From IMG/VR virus record IMGVR_UViG_3300030406_003579, positions 1 through 44,547 of that record: 44,547 bases of DNA. One strand, written 5' to 3'. Below are positions 42,885-44,547 of the stretch, piece after piece (the first letter of the stretch is position 1; the number at the start of each line of letters is the position of its first letter). The notes under the pieces are model-generated. The model did no database searches. It had not been told where the DNA came from and saw only the letters and a program-made list of their open reading frames with translations. This DNA comes from a virus. Position numbers and translations under genes: made by a program.

Positions 42885-43002
42885 AAAGTTAAAAAACCGA
42901 ATCAATAAGTTTAATAAAATTAAATATCCTAATGATAATTCTAAAAGAATTATTATAGCATCGTTAAAACCGGCTGTGACAGCAGCCTCTAAGAATAAAT
43001 AG
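42877..43002 (+). CDS. Tiny basic protein (41 aa)
   Basis: The frame from ATG 42877 overlaps the ligase end by 8 bases and reads MNKKLKNRINKFNKIKYPND, then NSKRIIIASLKPAVTAASKNK. It is Lys-rich (about 25%) and hydrophilic with a single hydrophobic patch (IIIAS), suggesting a nucleic-acid- or membrane-associated peptide. An in-frame ATG at 42793 lies within the ligase and is less likely. Function unknown. Confidence 0.5.
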   Translation: MNKKLKNRINKFNKIKYPNDNSKRIIIASLKPAVTAASKNK

Positions 43003-43012
43003 TAGCAGGCTA

Positions 43013-43633
43013 ATGTCACACGATAGAAACCTAACATACCTAAACAACAAACGTTTAATATACAGGCGACATCCAGTATCAGACAAACCAGACATTGATA
43101 CTAAAGAGTTTATGTATTTTAAAAACGGTACGCATCAATGCTACGAGCTATTTAGATCAACAGCAAAGATTACTACGTATCGTTCACTTAAATGGCATTT
43201 ACTAGTACTTTGGTATTTAAACCCTAACCTCAATCAAGACGACTTTATACAACTAGCTGAATATATAGTACACAAGCCAAATGGCTTTGTAAGTTTTAAC
43301 GTATCAGAACGTTTGCTAGAAAAAGTTGTCTACGAGGTTAGCATGTCTGACCTTGATCGTCCACCTAAAAACAAACTACGTAAAGTTATATTTAAACCGT
43401 TTAGTGGTTTAACAAAAGAACAAAAATTATCTATTGTAGGCCAGCTAGTTGGTCAAAGTCCTAGAGTTTGTTCTGACGACATATATGCTGTTATGATAGA
43501 TATGCATGACATGGGCAAAAAAATTACAATAGGACGCATTGCAGGCTTATTAGACTGTTCATCGCGTACAATACACAGACACATGTGTAATGAACTTAAA
43601 AAAGAAAAAGAACTACTTAATCAACAACTATGA
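43013..43633 (+). CDS. HTH DNA-binding protein (206 aa), gene adjacent to sigma
   Basis: The 206-aa product has a basic N-terminal part (YLNNKRLIYRRHPVSDKPD), a central segment with FSGLTKEQKLSIVGQLVGQS, and a C-terminal HTH-like stretch at about 170-195, KITIGRIAGLLDCSSRTIHR followed by a Lys/Glu helix. The HTH pattern (x-T-I-G-R-I-A-G-L-L-D-C-S-S-R-T-I-H-R-H) is the sort used by transcription regulators. It overlaps the sigma-factor gene by 4 bases, so it might be an accessory or anti-sigma-like partner. Function is inferred. Confidence 0.6.
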   Translation: MSHDRNLTYLNNKRLIYRRHPVSDKPDIDTKEFMYFKNGTHQCYELFRSTAKITTYRSLKWHLLVLWYLNPNLNQDDFIQLAEYIVHKPNGFVSFNVSERLLEKVVYEVSMSDLDRPPKNKLRKVIFKPFSGLTKEQKLSIVGQLVGQSPRVCSDDIYAVMIDMHDMGKKITIGRIAGLLDCSSRTIHRHMCNELKKEKELLNQQL

Positions 43634-44382
43634 AACAATACGATTCAAATAATTTTAGTAGATATAAAAAAGATGTTAAAGCTTCTCAACCACAAAACAA
43701 AGCTTGGCATGAATATAAGCGTGATGAACTTATAATTAAGTTTATGCCTCTTGTTGAAAACATAGCCCGTAAGTTTAAAGATAGTGATGCTGCAAATGGT
43801 ATAGTATCTTTACCTGATAGAATACAGTTTGGCCACATAGGCTTAATTAAAGCTGTAGACAAAATACAATGGAAACAAATATTTGAATCAAAAGATCCTG
43901 AGAAAACAATTAAGTCTTATTTTGCTAAGCGTATACGTGGTGCAATACGTAGAGCTACTGATACTAACAGGTCAGGTATGCGTATACCTGAGCATAAGCT
44001 AAATGATATTAGAAAAAACTTTGATAATGAAAGTAATTCAACATTATTTTTTAACTCTATGTTTGATAGCATTGACCATCAGCTTGATGATGAAAACTCT
44101 TATCTATACCAAATAGAAGATAAGTCAGAAGATCCTTTACGAAAAGAAAAACTACACGGTATAATAAGAGATATTATGTTGAAACATTTATCTGAAAAAG
44201 AATATCATGTAGTAAGATTAAGCTATGGACTTGGCTGTGATAAATTATCTGCAAAGCAAATAGCTAATAAACTAAATATGCAAGGCACTAGCTCTTTTGT
44301 TAGAGTTTCACAACTAAAAAAGCAAGCAATTGAAAAGCTTAAAAATGTTTTAGATCACTCGCAAGTGACTGACTATCTGTAA
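43630..44382 (+). CDS. Phage sigma-70-family factor
   Basis: The 250-aa protein shows region 2 (about 27-112), with RDELIIKFMPLVENIARKFK, FGHIGLIKAVDKI and SYFAKRIRGAIRRATDTNR (core binding and -10 recognition helix), a short region-3-like GMRIPEHKLNDIRKN, and region 4 (about 185-242), with LSEKEYHVVRLSYGLGCDKL and the HTH AKQIANKLNMQGTSSFVRVS. It lacks region 1.1 and is the size of a compact alternative or phage sigma. It lies 2-7 kb downstream of the eight promoter-like repeats and is translationally coupled to the preceding HTH gene. It may direct host RNA polymerase to those repeats or, alternatively, to the late promoters. Confidence 0.88.
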   Translation: MKQYDSNNFSRYKKDVKASQPQNKAWHEYKRDELIIKFMPLVENIARKFKDSDAANGIVSLPDRIQFGHIGLIKAVDKIQWKQIFESKDPEKTIKSYFAKRIRGAIRRATDTNRSGMRIPEHKLNDIRKNFDNESNSTLFFNSMFDSIDHQLDDENSYLYQIEDKSEDPLRKEKLHGIIRDIMLKHLSEKEYHVVRLSYGLGCDKLSAKQIANKLNMQGTSSFVRVSQLKKQAIEKLKNVLDHSQVTDYL

Positions 44383-44390
44383 GTTACTTG
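44362..44390 (+). terminator. Weak hairpin at the sigma gene end
   Basis: CAAGTGAC (44362-44369) can pair with GTTACTTG (44383-44390), 8 bp with one G.T, over a 13-base loop that includes the sigma stop codon. Only TTAAATATC follows, so termination is uncertain. Confidence 0.3.
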
Positions 44391-44443
44391 TTAAATATCA
44401 ACTGTTATATGTAATTATATATATACACTAAACCAATATACCA

Positions 44444-44547
44444 ATGACAGATTTAACTAAAAAATTAGCTGATGTACAGACTAAGTTAAAAGCTAAAAAG
44501 TCTTCATATAATAGCTTTGGTAAATACTATTTTCGTAAAGCTGAAGA
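44444..44547 (+). CDS. ERF-like single-strand annealing protein, N-terminus only
   Basis: The frame starts at ATG 44444 (MTDLTKKLADVQTKLKAKKS) and continues SYNSFGKYYFRKAE to the window edge, 34 residues. The pattern K-L-x-x-V/I-Q-x-x-L-K-A-x-K-x-x-Y-N-x-F-G-x-Y-x-x-R is the classic N-terminus of ERF family phage recombinases, which anneal single-stranded DNA during recombination and replication. A 61-base A/T-rich spacer separates it from the sigma gene. Only the N-terminus is visible, so the call rests on that signature. Confidence 0.78.
   Translation, partial: MTDLTKKLADVQTKLKAKKSSYNSFGKYYFRKAE

Noticed and set aside
1-44547. Prophage signals (integrase, attachment sites, repressor)
   Set aside because: No integrase, excisionase or att-like repeat was recognised in this window; a lytic phage genome is the simpler reading, with the caveat that part of the genome is not shown.

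Overview
This window is most of a compact, AT-rich, lytic-type tailed-phage genome. It has no integrase, rRNA or tRNA that I can recognise and no bacterial housekeeping context. The short-tail (podovirus) head-tail gene order, the terminase/portal/ring-protein sequences and the near-absence of Shine-Dalgarno sequences (starts are preceded by A/T-rich stretches) suggest a virus of Bacteroidota, probably a crAss-like or flavobacterial marine podovirus. The host is inference; the phage nature is not in doubt.

Layout: there is one divergent switch point near 36.2-36.45 kb. Everything to the left (1-36175) is transcribed leftward and is the late module. Reading leftward it holds a Met/Lys-repeat protein, a small protein, groEL then groES (reverse of the usual order), a small acidic protein, a winged-helix-like protein, a tiny basic protein, a small HExxH protein next to a holin, a beta-rich and a coiled-coil virion-like protein, small proteins, a tandem GroES-like protein, a small terminase candidate, large terminase, portal, Glu-rich scaffold-like protein, major capsid protein, a 280-aa protein bracketed by two UNCG-tetraloop hairpins, two connector/ring proteins, a 2507-aa tail protein, two internal-virion-type proteins, a 2446-aa polyvalent-type protein with metallopeptidase and HAD motifs, and a partial lipoprotein at the left edge. 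Genes are almost gapless and often coupled by TAATG or ATGA overlaps.

Everything to the right (36453-44547) is transcribed rightward and is the early/host-takeover and DNA-metabolism module. It has many proteins under 100 aa, including unlisted mini-genes of 23-55 codons, two Sec-exported proteins, an ATP-dependent DNA ligase, a HTH protein, a sigma-70-family factor, and at the right edge the start of an ERF-like single-strand annealing protein.

The two most distinctive signals are in the right arm. First, eight copies of a bipartite intergenic element, TAAATACGA-N6-TTGGATAATATA, all have exactly the same spacer and orientation; they look like a phage promoter family, and a phage sigma factor lies 2-7 kb downstream. 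Second, a 174-nt gene-free segment (39398-39571) folds on paper into a 10-bp closed domain followed by a 15-bp interrupted stem with a U-tract, and looks like a new structured RNA or an elaborate 3' element. In the left arm, the chaperonin set (GroEL, GroES and a tandem GroES-fold protein next to the packaging genes) and the Met/Lys repeat protein are the most unusual.
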